Shown here in pieces: positions 3,837 through 5,807 of a stretch of DNA of 5,807 nt. This stretch comes from Actinomycetes bacterium (GTDB taxonomy: Bacteria > Actinomycetota > Coriobacteriia > WRKU01 > WQUG01): contig JAIRWZ010000044.1 of NCBI GenBank assembly GCA_031268615.1, forward strand, positions 1 to 5,807. The letters are read 5' to 3'. The translations under genes and the position numbers were made by a program. The first letter of the stretch is position 1; each line of letters begins with the position of its first letter. The notes below the pieces were generated by a model that saw only the letters and a list, made by a program, of their open reading frames with translations, was not told where the DNA came from and did not search any database.

Positions 3837-5639
3837 CTACCCGCTGAATTGCAGTTGGTAGTAGTGGGCGTAAGTGCCGCCGCGCGCCAATAGCTCATCG
3901 TGAGCGCCGATTTCAGTAATGCGTCCCTCGTTCATGACCACGATGACATCGGCTGCCCGGATGGTAGAGAGCCGGTGCGCAATGATGAGTGTCGTGCGGT
4001 TCTGCATCAGCCGGGTCAGAGAAGCCTGCACAAAACGCTCGCTTTCATTGTCCAACGCACTGGTGGCCTCGTCCAAGATAAGCAAAGCGGGGTCTTTCAA
4101 GAACACGCGCGCAATGGCAATCCGCTGCTTCTGCCCACCGGACAGGCGGGCGCCACGCTCTCCCACATAGGTATCGTAGTGTTCGTCCAGCGAGGTGATA
4201 TAGTCATGAATGTTGGCGGCCCTGGCAGCCGCGATAATGTCGTCGTCAGAAGCTCCGGGTCGCCCATAGGCAATGTTATCTCTGATGGAGCCGGCGAACA
4301 GATAGACATCTTGTTGCACGATACCAATGGCGGCGCGCAGAGACTTGAGAGTCAGGTCGCGCACATCAAAGCCATCAACGCTGACGCTGCCGGACGCAAC
4401 GTCATAGAAACGCGGCAGCAACGAACACAGCGTCGTCTTGCCACCACCGGAGGGACCGACAAGCGCATAGGTCTTCCCGGCAGGAATTTCCAGCGATACG
4501 TCACTGATTACCTCATGACGCCCGTCGTAGGAAAAGTGAACGTTTCGATAGGAAATAGCGCCAGGTATGGACGTACTCACTCCGAGAGAAATTGCGTTCG
4601 GTTTGTCCGTGACACCAAGGTCTTCGTTTAAGACTTCGACCAGACGAAGAAACCCGGCGTAGCCTTTCTGGAATTGTTCGGTGAACTCGACGAGCATTTT
4701 GACCGGGGTCATAAACAGGCCGATATAGAGAGAATACACGGCCAGGTCGGTCAGCGTCATCTGCCCCTGCGCAACCAGCCAGCCGCCGCCGATGAGAACG
4801 GCGGTGTACTGCAGGGGCTGAACCGCGGCGTAGACGGAAACCATTTCGGCCATTTTGCGGTAGGCGCGCGATTTCGAGTGGAGGAAAGCGTGGTTGCCCT
4901 GGCCAAATTTGTCGGCTTCGATACCTTCGTTGGTAAAGGATTTGACGACGCGAATGCCAGCCAGCGTGTCCTGAAGGCGCGAATTGACGCCGGCGATTTT
5001 CGTGCGGTTATCCAGAAAGGCTTCACCCATCTGACGGTTTTTGCGCAGCGAATACCAGATGACAAACGCGGTGAGAGCCAGCAACGCCCCGGTCAGCGGC
5101 AGATTTATAAGCGAGAGCAGCACGACCGAACCCGTAATCATCAGCACGCTGGTCAGCAGGTTTTCCGGACCGTGGTGCGCCAGCTCGCTGATGTCAAAAA
5201 GGTCACTGACCAGTTTTGACATCATCTCGCCAGTGTTATTTTTGTCGTAGTAGGAAAAGGACAGGCGCTGGTACTGGTCGAAGAGGTCCGCCCGCATGTC
5301 AGTTTCCATGCGGGCGCCCATGACGTGGCCCCAGTAGGTGATGAAATACTGGCACAGGTAAGATATCGCGGCCAGAGCCACCATCACCGCAGCCAGCCCG
5401 GGCAGGGCGCGGATAATCTGCGACGGGCTGCCGTGCGCAAACAGGGTGTTTGACAGACCGCGCAGGATTTGCGGGAAAGTCAGGTCAGCCGCCGACAGGA
5501 TGACGGCGCAAATCAGGTCGGCATAGAGCAGCTTTTTGTACGGCCCGTAGTAGTCCAGGAATTTCCGAACCAGGGAGCGAAAGCTAATCGGCGGGCCGTT
5601 GTAGGGGACAGCCCCGCTATTTGATGCAAGTCGCGGCAT
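3837..5639 (-). CDS. Half-size ABC exporter (membrane domain fused to ATPase, MsbA-like fold)
   Basis: The 600-residue product is full length for a type IV (MsbA/Sav1866-like) exporter half, which works as a dimer and exports lipids, drugs or peptides using ATP. An N-terminal membrane domain with about six helices (roughly 38-58, 80-103, 160-178, 181-198, 270-290, 298-318) is followed by the ATPase domain from about 360. All motifs are intact: A-loop Tyr371, Walker A GPSGGGKTT (395-403), Q-loop Gln443, X-loop VGERG (492-496), signature LSGGQ (499-503), Walker B LLILDE (519-524) with catalytic Glu524, D-loop SALD and switch His555. SYYDKNNTGEMMSKLVSDL (129-147) is the usual first coupling region. 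An in-frame TGA at 5666-5664 and no other start codon fix the ATG at 5639. No good SD precedes it. The gene stands alone, and all motifs being intact suggests a homodimer. The substrate cannot be told. Confidence 0.94.
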   Translation of the reverse strand: MPRLASNSGAVPYNGPPISFRSLVRKFLDYYGPYKKLLYADLICAVILSAADLTFPQILRGLSNTLFAHGSPSQIIRALPGLAAVMVALAAISYLCQYFITYWGHVMGARMETDMRADLFDQYQRLSFSYYDKNNTGEMMSKLVSDLFDISELAHHGPENLLTSVLMITGSVVLLSLINLPLTGALLALTAFVIWYSLRKNRQMGEAFLDNRTKIAGVNSRLQDTLAGIRVVKSFTNEGIEADKFGQGNHAFLHSKSRAYRKMAEMVSVYAAVQPLQYTAVLIGGGWLVAQGQMTLTDLAVYSLYIGLFMTPVKMLVEFTEQFQKGYAGFLRLVEVLNEDLGVTDKPNAISLGVSTSIPGAISYRNVHFSYDGRHEVISDVSLEIPAGKTYALVGPSGGGKTTLCSLLPRFYDVASGSVSVDGFDVRDLTLKSLRAAIGIVQQDVYLFAGSIRDNIAYGRPGASDDDIIAAARAANIHDYITSLDEHYDTYVGERGARLSGGQKQRIAIARVFLKDPALLILDEATSALDNESERFVQASLTRLMQNRTTLIIAHRLSTIRAADVIVVMNEGRITEIGAHDELLARGGTYAHYYQLQFSG

Positions 5640-5648
5640 AAGAAACTC

Positions 5649-5657
5649 ATCATAGCA
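5649..5657 (-). promoter_or_regulatory. Extended -10 promoter giving a near-leaderless exporter mRNA
   Basis: The minus strand reads TGC-TATGAT, with a -10 matching consensus at 5 of 6 positions plus the TGN extension. It ends 9 nt before the exporter ATG, so transcription would start about 2-4 nt upstream of the start codon. No SD is needed in such mRNAs, which agrees with the lack of one. No clear -35 is seen; TTGACC at 5667-5662 is too close (7 bp). Confidence 0.55.
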
Positions 5658-5807
5658 CGCAGGTCAAACGAAACGGAAGGTCTGTATGAGTGAGTACTGA
5701 GCCTGCCCCCGGCTTTGACCGGGGGTCCATACAAGCACTGCGGAAAGCAGAGTGAACACGTCCACCTATGGATTGCTGACGAGCAAGGGATAACTGCCCG
5801 CACTGAA
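5658..5807. other. Noncoding region upstream of the exporter
   Basis: No convincing gene, tRNA or known RNA is seen. Besides the palindrome at 5706-5725 there are two small inverted repeats: CACTGC/GCA-GTG around GGAAA (5736-5754, two-base bulge) and TTGCT/AGCAA around GACG (5773-5786). The window ends before a neighbouring gene appears, so it is unclear whether this is a 3' or 5' flank of that gene. Confidence 0.5.
5706..5725. repeat. GC-rich palindrome, possible dispersed repeat
   Basis: CCCCCGG (5706-5712) and CCGGGGG (5719-5725) form a perfect 7-bp stem around CTTTGA. Neither strand has a T-run after it, so it is not a standard intrinsic terminator. The layout, a C-run and G-run around a short TCAAAG-type core flanked by TGGA, resembles intergenic palindromes that recur many times in some bacterial genomes. 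Only one copy is in this window. Confidence 0.45.

Noticed and set aside
3900..5219. Long plus-strand ORFs (243 and 181 codons) within the exporter region
   Set aside because: They mirror the conserved exporter gene; composition is that of an antisense frame and no known motif appears.
5706..5754. Known structured RNA (SRP RNA, 6C RNA or a riboswitch)
   Set aside because: The CCCCC run and the GGAAA loop recall such RNAs, but the required conserved cores are absent.
5752..5793. GTG-started 13-codon plus-strand ORF
   Set aside because: It is too short, with only a weak GGAAAG upstream, and is better explained by noncoding repeats.

Overview
The window comes from a bacterium with a moderately GC-rich genome. 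Protein style points to a Gram-positive lineage: a lipoprotein-type binding protein with a glycine-rich linker, and a Bacillota/Actinomycetota-style half-size ABC exporter. The taxon cannot be fixed from this sequence; a Coriobacteriia-like actinobacterium is my loose guess. All large genes lie on the minus strand.

Layout, read right to left in the direction of transcription. Bases 5807-5640 are a noncoding stretch with three small inverted repeats and, next to the gene, a near-consensus extended -10 that would give an almost leaderless mRNA. Bases 5639-3837 encode a 600-residue homodimer-type ABC exporter. Bases 3836-3196 are a long intergenic region between the exporter and the liv operon. 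Then follow three genes of a branched-chain (or related) amino acid ABC importer: the binding lipoprotein (3195-1975), permease LivH (1831-866) and permease LivM (862 to the left edge, truncated). The ATPase genes livG and livF are expected beyond the left edge. A strong hairpin between the binding protein gene and livH probably sets different mRNA levels for the two.

The interesting part is 3397-3763. On the plus strand, a promoter-like site leads into a short transcript with two perfect Shine-Dalgarno sequences 40 nt apart. The second serves a 44-codon ORF for a small, Trp/Tyr-rich, hydrophobic peptide with a basic tail. From the opposite side, a good promoter (TTGCAA, 18 bp, TATACT) drives a predicted ~90-nt RNA that ends in a strong intrinsic terminator overlapping the 3' end of the small ORF. 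A small membrane-type peptide with a convergent antisense RNA over its 3' end is the architecture of type I toxin-antitoxin modules such as TxpA/RatA and BsrG/SR4. I recognise no known family here, so this is an inferred candidate module.

No tRNA, rRNA, CRISPR array, transposase or integrase was seen.
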